NCBI GenBank assembly: GCA_015486905.1
Contig: WFQV01000362.1
Location: 1 to 15,264 of the forward strand
Direction: 5' to 3'
Length of the DNA: 15,264 nucleotides
Source: Melioribacteraceae bacterium
Lineage (GTDB): Bacteria; Bacteroidota; Ignavibacteria; Ignavibacteriales; Melioribacteraceae
The notes beneath the pieces were generated by a model, which searched no databases, was not told the DNA's origin, and saw only the letters and a program-made list of their open reading frames with translations. Each line of letters starts with the position of its first letter. Positions within the stretch are counted from its first letter, which is position 1. Below are positions 1-7,207 of the stretch, in pieces. The position numbers and the translations under genes were made by a program.

Positions 1-219
1 AGAGCTTGGACAATTAAAAAAGATTACACCGCACAGCAAGCGGCGGGAGTAATTCACACTGACTTTTACAACAAATTCATTCGAGCAGAAGTAGTTCATT
101 ACGACGATTTTATTAAATACGGTTCTTTCTCCAAATGTAAGGAAGCCGGGCTTTGGCGACTCGAAGGGAAAGATTACATTGTTAAAGATGGCGACATCTT
201 AAATATTAGACATAATTAA
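1..219 (+). CDS. ychF: YchF/Obg-family ATPase, C-terminal fragment
   Basis: This is the 3' end of a gene that starts before the window; 72 codons and a TAA stop are visible. The encoded tail carries the block AAGVIHTDF, then FIRAEVV and EGKDYIVKDGDILNIR, which matches the C-terminal TGS domain of YchF almost residue for residue. YchF is a universally conserved Obg-related P-loop protein that prefers ATP over GTP and associates with ribosomes; its G domain lies outside the window. Thirteen bases separate the stop from the pepD start, so the two genes are probably co-transcribed. The family assignment is strong; nothing can be said about the missing N-terminal part. Confidence 0.93.
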   Translation, partial: RAWTIKKDYTAQQAAGVIHTDFYNKFIRAEVVHYDDFIKYGSFSKCKEAGLWRLEGKDYIVKDGDILNIRHN

Positions 220-232
220 AAAGGAGTTAAAA

Positions 233-1696
233 ATGAGTAAAGATGCAATAGAAGGTTTGAAACCTCGACAACTTTGGGAAATATTTTACGGCATTACGCA
301 AGTTCCTCGCTGTTCAAAAAAAGAGACTAAAATTAGAGCATTCGTTAGAAATTTTGCGAGTGAACACAATCTGGAATTCAAAGAAGATTCAACCGGTAAC
401 ATTGTAATTGAAGTCCCTGCAACACCGGGCAAAGAGAATGCCGAGAAAGTTATTCTCCAAGGTCATATTGATATGGTTTGTGAGAAGGACAAATCCAAAG
501 AGCACGACTTTGACAACGATCCGCTTACTATTTACCGCGACGGTGAATGGATTACCGCCGACGGCACAACGCTTGGCGCTGATAACGGTATTGGCGTTGC
601 TTCGGCTTTGGCTGTTGCTTTGGATGAAAATGCCGTGCACGGACCAATGCAAATACTTTGTACGGTTGACGAGGAAACCGGAATGACGGGAGTTAACGGT
701 CTCGCGGATAATTTTATTTCCGGTAAATATTTGTTGAACTTGGATTCCGAAGAAGATGGCGTTTTCTACGTCGGCTGTGCCGGCGGGCAGGATACCGTTG
801 GTGTCCTTGAACTCGTTCTGCAAGATTGCACCGAAAACGGCTATGAGCCTTACGAAATAGTCGTAACAGGTCTCTCCGGCGGGCATTCGGGATTGGATAT
901 TCACCAAGGCAGAGCAAATGCAATTAAATTGCTTGCTTACTTGTTAGCTCGTTTCGAGGGGATGAATCTTAAAGCCTACGAAATATCCGGCGGTTCACTT
1001 AGGAATGCCATCCCTCGTGAAGCTGAAGTTAAACTGGTGATTGACTCGAATGAGGTGAAGAAAGTCGAGGAAATTATCCGTCAATTTAAAGAAGATATTT
1101 TGTTGGAGTACAAAGTTACCGACCCGGGCATTGAAATTAAGTTAACGAAACTTTCCGAATTGCCTAAGAAGATTTTTACAACTCAATACTTTAAAAAAAT
1201 TGTCAATGTCCTTTTAGCTTTACCTCACGGAGTGATTTCGATGAGCAAAGATATTCCGGGTTTGGTGGAAACTTCAACTAACTTGGCAACGATTAAAATG
1301 GACGGTGAAGTTATTTCTATCGGCACAAGCCAGCGCAGTTCAATTGAAAGCGCTAAGAACAATATTTCACAAAGTGTTGCCGCTTTGTTCTCGCTCGCAA
1401 ATGCCGAGGTGAAAATAGGCGATGGCTACCCGGGTTGGACGCCTAATATGGATTCCCCTCTGTTGAAATTATCCGTGGAAATTTACAAAAGGATGTTCGG
1501 AGAAGAGCCTGGAATCAAAGCTATTCACGCAGGATTGGAAACAGGGCTGCTCGGTTCCAAATATCCCGGATTGGATATGATTTCTTTCGGGCCTACAATT
1601 GAGAATGCTCACTCGCCCAACGAAAGGGTTAACATTCCTGCGGTGGAAAAATTCTACAAACTGCTAAATGAAATTCTCAAAGAGTTAGCGAAATAA
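233..1696 (+). CDS. pepD: Aminoacyl-histidine dipeptidase (peptidase M20C, PepD)
   Basis: Cytosolic di-zinc dipeptidase that cleaves X-His and other dipeptides. The 487-residue length is typical of PepD. The metal and catalytic residues of the M20C family are all visible: GHID at 77-80 (H78 ligand, D80 catalytic), GADNG with D117 (bridging ligand), DEETG with E147 (catalytic base) and E148 (ligand), D171 in LDSEE, and H460 near the C-terminus in ENAHSP. A SGGHSG block lies in the middle lid/dimerisation domain, and HAGLETG (H432) precedes the last catalytic segment. The start is supported by AAGGAG at 221-226, six bases before the ATG. The gene follows ychF closely and ends at a clear terminator. 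Its exact substrate range cannot be read from sequence. Confidence 0.95.
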   Translation: MSKDAIEGLKPRQLWEIFYGITQVPRCSKKETKIRAFVRNFASEHNLEFKEDSTGNIVIEVPATPGKENAEKVILQGHIDMVCEKDKSKEHDFDNDPLTIYRDGEWITADGTTLGADNGIGVASALAVALDENAVHGPMQILCTVDEETGMTGVNGLADNFISGKYLLNLDSEEDGVFYVGCAGGQDTVGVLELVLQDCTENGYEPYEIVVTGLSGGHSGLDIHQGRANAIKLLAYLLARFEGMNLKAYEISGGSLRNAIPREAEVKLVIDSNEVKKVEEIIRQFKEDILLEYKVTDPGIEIKLTKLSELPKKIFTTQYFKKIVNVLLALPHGVISMSKDIPGLVETSTNLATIKMDGEVISIGTSQRSSIESAKNNISQSVAALFSLANAEVKIGDGYPGWTPNMDSPLLKLSVEIYKRMFGEEPGIKAIHAGLETGLLGSKYPGLDMISFGPTIENAHSPNERVNIPAVEKFYKLLNEILKELAK

Positions 1697-1700
1697 TTAA

Positions 1701-1731
1701 AAGGGCATCACACGATGCCCTTCTTTATTTT
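1701..1731 (+). terminator. Intrinsic terminator after pepD
   Basis: A perfect 9-bp stem AAGGGCATC / GATGCCCTT (1701-1709 and 1714-1722) closes a 4-base ACAC loop and is followed by a T-rich run. It begins four bases after the pepD stop. The acyl-CoA ligase gene downstream therefore probably has its own promoter in the short gap or depends on readthrough. Confidence 0.9.
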
Positions 1732-1773
1732 AAATTTTTTGTTTGCAGTTGAAATGTGATTTCTCAACTAAGC

Positions 1774-1777
1774 GAGG
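1774..1777 (+). promoter_or_regulatory. GAGG ribosome binding site deciding the acyl-CoA ligase start
   Basis: GAGG lies five bases before the second of two overlapping in-frame ATGs (1780 and 1783) and only two bases before the first. The spacing favours the ATG at 1783. The in-frame GTG at 1756 has no comparable site upstream. Confidence 0.6.
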
Positions 1778-1782
1778 TAATG

Positions 1783-3507
1783 ATGAAAAACGATATTAAA
1801 CTTTACGAAGTGCCTAAGGTTAAGAACATCCAAGAGATGATTGTCCGTTCGGCTAATATTTACGCCGATAAATTAGCATTGGAAGATTTGAACGAAACTC
1901 CGATTCCAAAGGTAACTTACACAGAGCTTTTGGATTACGTCTTAAGGTTCGGTGCCGGGTTAAAATCATTAGGATTGGAAGAAAGGACTCACATTGCTCT
2001 AATTGGTGAAAATAGGGTGCAGTGGGTTATTTCGTACTTAACCTGCATGGCGTTTAATTATGTGGTTGTCCCTATCGATAAAAATCTTTCCTCCAACGAA
2101 ATTTACAACATCATTTATGAATCCGATGCGCAAGCCGTGATTTTTTCCGAATCTTACGCCGAAGTCTTTGCCGGCTCGCACGCAGCACTTAAAGAATTGA
2201 AAAAATTTATTTGCATGGACAAGACTTCAATTAACGGTGAGTTCCTTTATATGTTGGATGTGATGAATTTAGATAAGCCTGCTTTGGTGGAAGAGCTACC
2301 GGAAATTAACCCAGAAGATTTGGCTGAAATTATTTTTACTTCCGGCTCCCTCGGTAGAGCAAAGGGTGTTATGCTTTCACAGAAAAATCTCACTTCCAAT
2401 TTGATGGATATGGTTAGTATGCTGTTTATTTATCCCGAGGATAGGTTCTTATCCGTTTTGCCCATTCACCATACTTACGAATGCACGTGCGGGATGTTAT
2501 GCCCCTTGTATGCCGGTGCTTCGGCACATTACGCTCGTAATTTGAGAACAATTGTTGATGATTTACAAAATGTAAAAGCAACCATGCTGCTCGGCGTTCC
2601 TCTTCTGTTCGACAAAATGTACAAAGGAATCAGCAAGGCGATTAAAGAGGATAAAGTAAAAAGAGTAATTGTCCCTGCTTTATCCAAAGCTACGGGAGCT
2701 CTTGAAAAAGCAGGAATGAAAAATGTAAAGAAAAAAGTGTTTAAAGAATTGCATGAAAAATTCGGCGGAAGCATCAGAGCGTTCATTGCCGGCGGTGCCG
2801 CTCCGGACCCGGTAGTTGCCAAAGGGTTAAGAGAATTCGGATTTAATTTTAGGCAAGGGTACGGTCTTACGGAAACTTCTCCCATTTTAACATTGAACAA
2901 TTTGAAGCATTTTAAAGATGACGCGGCAGGCATTCCGCTGCCTAGTGTGGAAATAAAAATTGCCGAGCCGAACGAAGATGGAATAGGTGAAGTGCTCGCC
3001 AAAGGTCCAAATGTAATGTTAGGTTATTACAAAAACGAAGAGGCTACGAAAGAATCTTTTGACGGTGAATGGTTTAAAACCGGCGATTTGGGTTTCATCG
3101 ATGAGGATGGTTTCCTTCATATTACGGGGAGAAAGAAAAATGTTATTATTTCCAAAAGCGGGAAAAATGTGTTCCCCGAGGAATTGGAAGACAAACTAAA
3201 CCGCAGCGAGTTTATTTTGGAGTCGCTTGTGCTTGGCAAAGAAGACCCTAAACTCGATGAAATAATAGTTGCCCAAATTGTTCCCGATGCTGAAGCTCTT
3301 ATCGAATATTCTCAGAAAAATAACGTTAAAATTACCGACGAACTGATTAGAAAAATTATTAAAAAAGAAATTGATAAGATTAATAAGGGGCTTCCGAACT
3401 ACAAACAAATAAGAAAATTTTACATCCGTGAGGAAGAGTTCGAAAAAACAACTACACAAAAAATCAAGAGGTATTCCGACAAGAATGTTTTGGAAGGGGA
3501 GGATTAA
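1783..3507 (+). CDS. Long-chain acyl-CoA ligase (AMP-forming, ANL superfamily)
   Basis: Activates a fatty acid to acyl-AMP and then acyl-CoA, feeding beta-oxidation or lipid synthesis. It has 574 residues from the chosen ATG; an in-frame GTG 27 bases upstream would add nine. Family motifs are in order: phosphate-binding loop TSGSLGRAKG at 186-195, GYGLTETS at 359-366, the hinge/ribose region KTGDLG with D435 followed by GRKKN, and the C-terminal catalytic lysine K560 in TTTQKIKR. The P-loop is unusual: SLG-RAK replaces the common TTG-xPK, so a Leu and an Ala sit at normally Thr/Ser and Pro positions. All other signatures are intact, so an active ligase is likely. Chain-length preference is not readable. 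The gene converges with the regulator at 3515-4198, with seven bases between stops and no visible terminator. Confidence 0.88.
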   Translation: MKNDIKLYEVPKVKNIQEMIVRSANIYADKLALEDLNETPIPKVTYTELLDYVLRFGAGLKSLGLEERTHIALIGENRVQWVISYLTCMAFNYVVVPIDKNLSSNEIYNIIYESDAQAVIFSESYAEVFAGSHAALKELKKFICMDKTSINGEFLYMLDVMNLDKPALVEELPEINPEDLAEIIFTSGSLGRAKGVMLSQKNLTSNLMDMVSMLFIYPEDRFLSVLPIHHTYECTCGMLCPLYAGASAHYARNLRTIVDDLQNVKATMLLGVPLLFDKMYKGISKAIKEDKVKRVIVPALSKATGALEKAGMKNVKKKVFKELHEKFGGSIRAFIAGGAAPDPVVAKGLREFGFNFRQGYGLTETSPILTLNNLKHFKDDAAGIPLPSVEIKIAEPNEDGIGEVLAKGPNVMLGYYKNEEATKESFDGEWFKTGDLGFIDEDGFLHITGRKKNVIISKSGKNVFPEELEDKLNRSEFILESLVLGKEDPKLDEIIVAQIVPDAEALIEYSQKNNVKITDELIRKIIKKEIDKINKGLPNYKQIRKFYIREEEFEKTTTQKIKRYSDKNVLEGED

Positions 3508-3514
3508 TTAGTGC

Positions 3515-4198
3515 TTATTTGTAAGCGGTTCTGAAACGTTGGAAGTTTAATATCTTGGCGAAATCATTGTCGTATTCAATGATTCCCTTTTTTTGCATTG
3601 AGCTCATTACTCGTGAAACCGTTTCCCGGGAAGTGCCTGCCATTTTAGCAATCTCTTGTTGAATTGGTAAGTTTCTAATTTCAACAGTGTCTCCGAAATA
3701 CTTTCCGTAGTCAAGTGCAAATTGTAAGAGAACGGCACCAACTTTTTGTTCCGAGTTTCCGATTGACAAGGCTTTTATTTTTAAATTCGCTCTCCTTAAG
3801 CGTTTGGAGAGAGTTTGAATTATTTTGATTGTAATATCCGGATGTTCACTAAGAAGTTTTAAGAAAGTGTTCCTTCTTATGATAAAAAGCTCCGAATTGT
3901 CCATTGCAATAACCGACGCCGAGCGTGTGTATCCGTCTAGAACCGACATCTCTCCGAAGAAATCATCTTCGCTTAACACGTTTAATATTACTTCTTTCCC
4001 GTCCTCGCTCATTCTAACTATTTTAACTCTGCCTTGAAGTATCCAAAAGAGTGAGCTCCCTTCGTCGTTCTCAATTAGAATTATGTCGTCCTTCTTGTAT
4101 TTAATAATGTTACCTGTGTCAATTATTTTTTGCAGGCTTTCAGTCGATAATTCTTCAAAGATTGGAATCTGTTTTATGACTTCTATTACTCTTTCCAT
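3515..4198 (-). CDS. Crp/Fnr-family transcriptional regulator
   Basis: A 227-residue DNA-binding regulator. The N-terminal cyclic-nucleotide-binding beta-barrel spans roughly 12-125, with the phosphate-binding cassette FGEMSVLDGYTRSAS at 81-95. Its E83, R92 and S93 match the Glu/Arg/Ser that hold cAMP in E. coli CRP. A long dimerisation helix (about 110-143) leads to the winged helix-turn-helix at about 178-208, with recognition helix SRETVSRVMSSM. There is no cysteine anywhere, so an FNR-type iron-sulphur sensor is excluded. A cyclic nucleotide or other small-molecule ligand is possible but not proven. The start is the ATG at 4198; its leader is A-rich with no obvious Shine-Dalgarno. Divergent from the repeat-rich gap and convergent with the acyl-CoA ligase; regulation of that ligase is only a guess from proximity. 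Confidence 0.9.
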   Translation of the reverse strand: MERVIEVIKQIPIFEELSTESLQKIIDTGNIIKYKKDDIILIENDEGSSLFWILQGRVKIVRMSEDGKEVILNVLSEDDFFGEMSVLDGYTRSASVIAMDNSELFIIRRNTFLKLLSEHPDITIKIIQTLSKRLRRANLKIKALSIGNSEQKVGAVLLQFALDYGKYFGDTVEIRNLPIQQEIAKMAGTSRETVSRVMSSMQKKGIIEYDNDFAKILNFQRFRTAYK

Positions 4199-4410
4199 AG
4201 AATTTTTTTTGTTGTTACATTAAGGTTTTTTTAATAATAAATCAAATTACGAAAACATTTTAAAAGATGTTAGTTAAATTTTAAAAATTTTATGTTTGGT
4301 TATTTTGCAAGTGGAAAAAGAGTGAAAAATTTTTCGATACAATTTTAATTAAAGGGTAAAAAGCATTTGGTAAATTTTTTTTTGGTAATTTTTTCATGTG
4401 TTTTTTTTAG

Positions 4411-4460
4411 CCGCTAATTACGCAAATTTTCGCGAATGATTTTAAATCTGTAATCAGGTT
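4411..4460. repeat. Candidate dispersed intergenic repeat with alternating CGC and AATT blocks
   Basis: The patch reads as CCGCTAATTACGC, then AAATTTTCGCGAATG, then a tail CTGTAATCAGG. CGC/GCG triplets spaced by AATT-type blocks stand out sharply from the surrounding nearly pure A/T DNA. The pattern resembles intergenic repeats I associate with genomes of the Bacteroidota/Ignavibacteria group, but only one copy is in the window, so repeat status is an inference. It codes for nothing recognisable. Confidence 0.3.
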
Positions 4461-4506
4461 AACTTTTCTTTTATTTGTGCATTCATTATTACTATAATTA
4501 GAATCG

Positions 4507-4623
4507 CTATTTGAGTAATAGAGCTTACAAATTGCATCTTTCATTCCAACCATTTGTCCGTTTATCTAACTATGCATTTATCCAATCATCCATCCATCCA
4601 ATTATCCATCCATCCAACCATCC
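4507..4623 (-). repeat. Octamer-array repeat element, copy A (inverted relative to copy B)
   Basis: Read on the minus strand, the element is a run of degenerate 8-base units: GGATGGTT, GGATGGAT, GGATAATT, GGATGGAT, GGATGATT, GGATAAAT, GCATAGTT, AGATAAAC, GGACAAAT, GGTTGGAA. A non-repetitive flank follows at plus-strand 4507-4543, whose core on the minus strand is GATGCAATTTGTAAGC. The flank matches 15228-15264 (copy B) at 32 of 37 positions with no gaps. The arrays also align unit by unit, with one extra octamer in copy A. Conservation of the non-repetitive flank shows that the copies share ancestry and are not merely similar simple sequence. The element lies upstream of prmC, and in the plus frame it gives the repetitive SNHPSIQLSIHPT text. 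Confidence 0.8.
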
Positions 4624-4746
4624 TTAGCGCGGCAAATCCGGCAACCAATTTCCAAATTTTAATTATTGAAGAAAGTTTAAAATATTTTGACAAAAAAAAC
4701 GAAGATTTGATTGAGGATACTATTCATCCAACCTGTCACAACGAAT

Positions 4747-4769
4747 CCCGACTTGTCGGGGGAAGTCGG
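4747..4769 (+). other. Two mutually exclusive hairpins upstream of prmC
   Basis: CCCGAC (4747-4752) can pair with GTCGGG (4755-4760). The overlapping CCGACTT (4748-4754) can instead pair with AAGTCGG (4763-4769) around an 8-base loop. The two folds share a strand, so only one can form at a time. The GC-rich sequence is isolated in AT-rich DNA about 220 bases before the prmC start, and a T/C-rich tract follows from 4807. It could be a decayed palindromic repeat or a leader structure; the sequence alone does not decide. Confidence 0.4.
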
Positions 4770-4985
4770 ACCTGTCTCGCGTCTTACCTCTTGTGTATCG
4801 CGTTTAACTATTTCTTATTTCTTGTTTTCTTCTTTCTTATTTTTTTATTTTTTGGCACCAATTTTAAACCTGTACCGATTTTAACCCGCAGCTGTTCAAA
4901 TGGAAAATTAAATTTTAAGAATTTGAATTCGAATGTTTTAATCTTTCTGACTATTTTTATTAATAATTTTTTCGGAAAATATTTA

Positions 4986-5849
4986 ATGAATGAAATTCTT
5001 ACGGTTCTAAAAGCGGTCGAACTTTCCGCAGAATACTTAAAAAAGAAAGGGATTGACGAAGCTCGCCCGAATGCTGAACTATTGCTTGCCAATATTTTAA
5101 ATTGTAAAAGACTGGATCTCTACCTGCAATTCGACCGACCTTTGAATGAAAAGGAAAAACAAATTTACCGTGAACATTTAAGCAGACGCGCTAACGGCGA
5201 ACCGCTTCAGTACATTACCGGCGAGGTAGAATTTTACGGGTTAACGTTAAAAGTAAATCCTTCGGTTTTAATTCCCCGCCCCGAGACTGAACTTCTCGTT
5301 GAAAAAATAATTAAAGAAAACAAAGAAAGAGAGACACTTAAAATTTTAGATGTGGGTACGGGAAGCGGAAATATTGCAATTGCGCTGAAGGCAAATCTTC
5401 CAAATGCGGAAATCTTTTCGATTGACATTTCCGAAAAGGCAATTGAAACTGCAAAAGCAAATGCCGAATTAAATGGTCTTGCGGAGGATGTTACATTCGA
5501 AACCGCTGATATATTTGACGAAAGTGTAGTTGCCGAGTTACATGGTTTCGACATTATTGTTTCCAACCCTCCTTACGTATCAAAAGAGGAAATGGAAGAT
5601 GTCCAAAAAGAAATAAAAGATTACGAACCGCGGGAAGCCGTTACAGACAGTGCGAACGGGTTAAAATTTTTTAATAGAATTTCCTCCGTTGCAAAAATGA
5701 TTTTAAATGAAAACGGTAAAATTTACTTCGAAGTAGGAAAGGGTGAAAGTGAAAAAGTTTCTGCAATTTTAAATGAAGAAGGTTTTAAAAATATTGAAAC
5801 TCAAAAAGATTTTAGCGGAATCCCGAGAATAGTAGAAGGAGAGCTTTGA
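4986..5849 (+). CDS. prmC: Release factor glutamine methyltransferase PrmC (HemK)
   Basis: Methylates the glutamine of the GGQ motif in release factors RF1 and RF2, using S-adenosylmethionine, and so supports efficient translation termination. It has 287 residues, the usual PrmC length. The N-terminal helical domain (about 1-85) contains the family block ANGEPLQYITGEVEFYG; IPRPETE follows and then the Rossmann methyltransferase core with SAM loop DVGTGSG at 122-128 (GxGxG 124-128) and substrate-glutamine motif NPPY at 194-197. The ATG at 4986 is chosen because MNEIL..AVELSAEYL is the normal PrmC beginning; the frame stays open upstream to a TTG at 4554, but that stretch is repeat-derived. The ribosome site is weak (GGAAA at about 4974). 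First gene of a four-gene operon; its TGA overlaps the dtd ATG by one base. Confidence 0.95.
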   Translation: MNEILTVLKAVELSAEYLKKKGIDEARPNAELLLANILNCKRLDLYLQFDRPLNEKEKQIYREHLSRRANGEPLQYITGEVEFYGLTLKVNPSVLIPRPETELLVEKIIKENKERETLKILDVGTGSGNIAIALKANLPNAEIFSIDISEKAIETAKANAELNGLAEDVTFETADIFDESVVAELHGFDIIVSNPPYVSKEEMEDVQKEIKDYEPREAVTDSANGLKFFNRISSVAKMILNENGKIYFEVGKGESEKVSAILNEEGFKNIETQKDFSGIPRIVEGEL

Positions 5850-6298
5850 TGAGAGCTTTGGTTCAACGTGTTAGTGAGGGTGCAGTTACCATTAAAGAAA
5901 AAAACTACAGTGCGGAAATTGGCAAAGGAATGGTCATTCTTCTCGGTGTTCACGAAAATGACGGAATAGAAGAAGCAAATTACGTGGCGGACAAATGTAC
6001 AAACCTGCGAATATTTGAAGACAACGAAAATAAAATGAACCTTTCTATTAAAGACATCAAAGGGGAAGTTCTGGTAATTTCGCAATTCACGCTTTACGGC
6101 GACACGCGCAAAGGAAACCGCCCCAGCTTTACTCAAGCGGCAAAGCCCGAGATAGCCAACGAGCTTTACGAAAAGTTTGTAGAAAGGCTCAAAGCCAATA
6201 TTGGTAGGGAAAAAGTAAAAACCGGAATTTTCGGTGCAATGATGCAAGTTAAAATTTTTAACGACGGTCCGGTTACCATTATCGTTGAATCAAAGTAA
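5849..6298 (+). CDS. dtd: D-aminoacyl-tRNA deacylase (DTD1)
   Basis: Hydrolyses D-aminoacyl-tRNA (classically D-Tyr-tRNA) and also Gly-tRNAAla, keeping D-amino acids out of protein. The 149-residue length is standard. MRALVQRV at the N-terminus, SQFTL at 78-82 and the Gly-cisPro motif GPVT at 140-143 (within NDGPVT) are the defining chiral-proofreading features, and GDTRKGNRPSF follows SQFTL as usual. The start is the ATG at 5849, with AAGGAG at 5836-5841; the TTG one codon earlier is not needed. Its ATG shares the final A of the prmC TGA, which suggests translational coupling. The alanine racemase further along makes D-alanine, a natural reason to have DTD, though the two genes are in separate operons. 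Confidence 0.96.
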   Translation: MRALVQRVSEGAVTIKEKNYSAEIGKGMVILLGVHENDGIEEANYVADKCTNLRIFEDNENKMNLSIKDIKGEVLVISQFTLYGDTRKGNRPSFTQAAKPEIANELYEKFVERLKANIGREKVKTGIFGAMMQVKIFNDGPVTIIVESK

Positions 6299-6304
6299 TT
6301 TGTA

Positions 6305-7207
6305 ATGAAGAAAGCACTTTTAATATTTTTAGATGGAGTGGGCATTGGAGAGAAGGCTGCGGAAAAAAATCCCTTCTTTAAATTCCCATTTAAAACTTTT
6401 CTCAAAATTTGGGGCGTTACGCCAAACCGTGAACGGCAGAGATTAAGTAAAGGGAATTTTTTTATTTTCCCTATTGACGCAAGACTTGGTGTAAAAGGGC
6501 TTCCGCAAAGCGGTACAGGGCAAGTGTCTATTTTTACAGGGGTTAATGCACCGCATATTGCAGGCAAACATTTCGGACCTTTCCCGTACTCAACGACAAT
6601 TCCGGTATTGGAGTCTCAAAATATTTTCTCCGATGTGTTAAAAATGGGTAAACAACCTTTCTTTGCTAATGCGTATCCGAAAATTTATTTTGATTATTTA
6701 AAGAAAGGCGGGAGAAGGCTTAACGTTACGGCTCGTATGGCTATATCATCGGGCGTTAAATTACAAACGTTAAAAGAACTGCGAAACTCAAAAGCTCTCA
6801 GCAACGAAATAACAAATTTCCGCTGGGTTAGTAATCTTCATTACAAATTAAAAATTATTTCTCCGCAAACAGCAGCGAGAAGACTTTTACGTTTGGCATT
6901 AAAAAATGATTTGACGCTTTACGAATTTTATTTAACGGACCATTTGGGACACGGACGTTTAAAAAATTTGTTCGGTGAAATTTACAATAATCTCGATGTC
7001 TTTATCTACGAAATTTTAACAAAACTCCCGGAAGAACTTACATTACTAATTTGTTCAGATCATGGAAACTTTGAGGATATTTCGGTTAAAACACACACGT
7101 TAAATCCTGCTCTCGGTATTGCCGCAGGCAAAGGGGCAGAGGGATTGAGCAATAATATCAAGGCGCTAACGGATATTAAAGGAAATTTGCTTAGTATTTT
7201 AAAGTGA
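6305..7207 (+). CDS. Alkaline-phosphatase-superfamily metalloenzyme (phosphoglycerate-mutase-like)
   Basis: A 300-residue cytoplasmic enzyme of the metalloenzyme branch of the alkaline phosphatase superfamily, which includes cofactor-independent phosphoglycerate mutase and phosphopentomutase. A full two-metal site can be assigned: D10 in FLDGVGIG, a Ser/Thr nucleophile in QSGTGQ (S69 or T71), D212 and H216 in TDHLGHG, D252 and H253 in SDHGNFED, and H264 in THTLNP. It is much shorter than the roughly 510-residue bacterial iPGM and lacks room for its inserted transferase domain, so simple assignment as glycolytic mutase is unsafe. A phosphatase, nuclease-like or mutase activity is possible. It starts six bases after dtd, and its TGA overlaps the comEC GTG start by three bases. 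The ribosome binding site is weak, consistent with coupling to the gene before. Confidence 0.82.
   Translation: MKKALLIFLDGVGIGEKAAEKNPFFKFPFKTFLKIWGVTPNRERQRLSKGNFFIFPIDARLGVKGLPQSGTGQVSIFTGVNAPHIAGKHFGPFPYSTTIPVLESQNIFSDVLKMGKQPFFANAYPKIYFDYLKKGGRRLNVTARMAISSGVKLQTLKELRNSKALSNEITNFRWVSNLHYKLKIISPQTAARRLLRLALKNDLTLYEFYLTDHLGHGRLKNLFGEIYNNLDVFIYEILTKLPEELTLLICSDHGNFEDISVKTHTLNPALGIAAGKGAEGLSNNIKALTDIKGNLLSILK

Larger units (their letters stand above)
4199..4985. other. 787-base AT-rich intergenic region, no supported gene
   Basis: The gap separates the 5' end of the Crp/Fnr gene (minus strand) from prmC (plus strand), so it should hold promoters for both. It contains long T and A runs, a 15-base direct repeat TTTGGTAAATTTTTT / TTTGGTAATTTTTTC at 4366-4395 (13/15 identical), a GCG-containing repeat-like patch at 4411-4460, an octamer array at 4507-4623, two competing hairpins at 4747-4769, and a T/C-rich tract at about 4807-4852. 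A TTG-initiated frame open from 4554 runs into prmC, but its product is low-complexity text from the repeat followed by an F/L-rich stretch from the T-rich tract; it does not look like protein. No promoter was clear enough to list. Confidence 0.7.

Noticed and set aside
389..907. 172-codon minus-strand open frame inside pepD
   Set aside because: It lies wholly within a gene whose catalytic residues are all conserved; its product has no recognisable domain.
2529..3002. 157-codon minus-strand open frame inside the acyl-CoA ligase
   Set aside because: Antisense shadow of strongly conserved ligase motifs, with serine/proline-rich composition and no ribosome site.
4470..4498. TATAAT at 4493 as a prmC promoter
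   Set aside because: The -10-like hexamer is perfect, but no -35-like box is at the right distance, it lies almost 490 bases from prmC next to the repeat element, and such hexamers are common by chance here.
4199..4985. Integrated mobile element
   Set aside because: There is no transposase or integrase frame, no paired terminal repeats with target duplication within the gap, and no attachment-site gene such as a tRNA.
4808..5092. Minus-strand open frame across the start of prmC
   Set aside because: It overlaps a certain gene on the other strand, its product is lysine/asparagine-rich low-complexity text from the T-rich tract, and it shows no motif.
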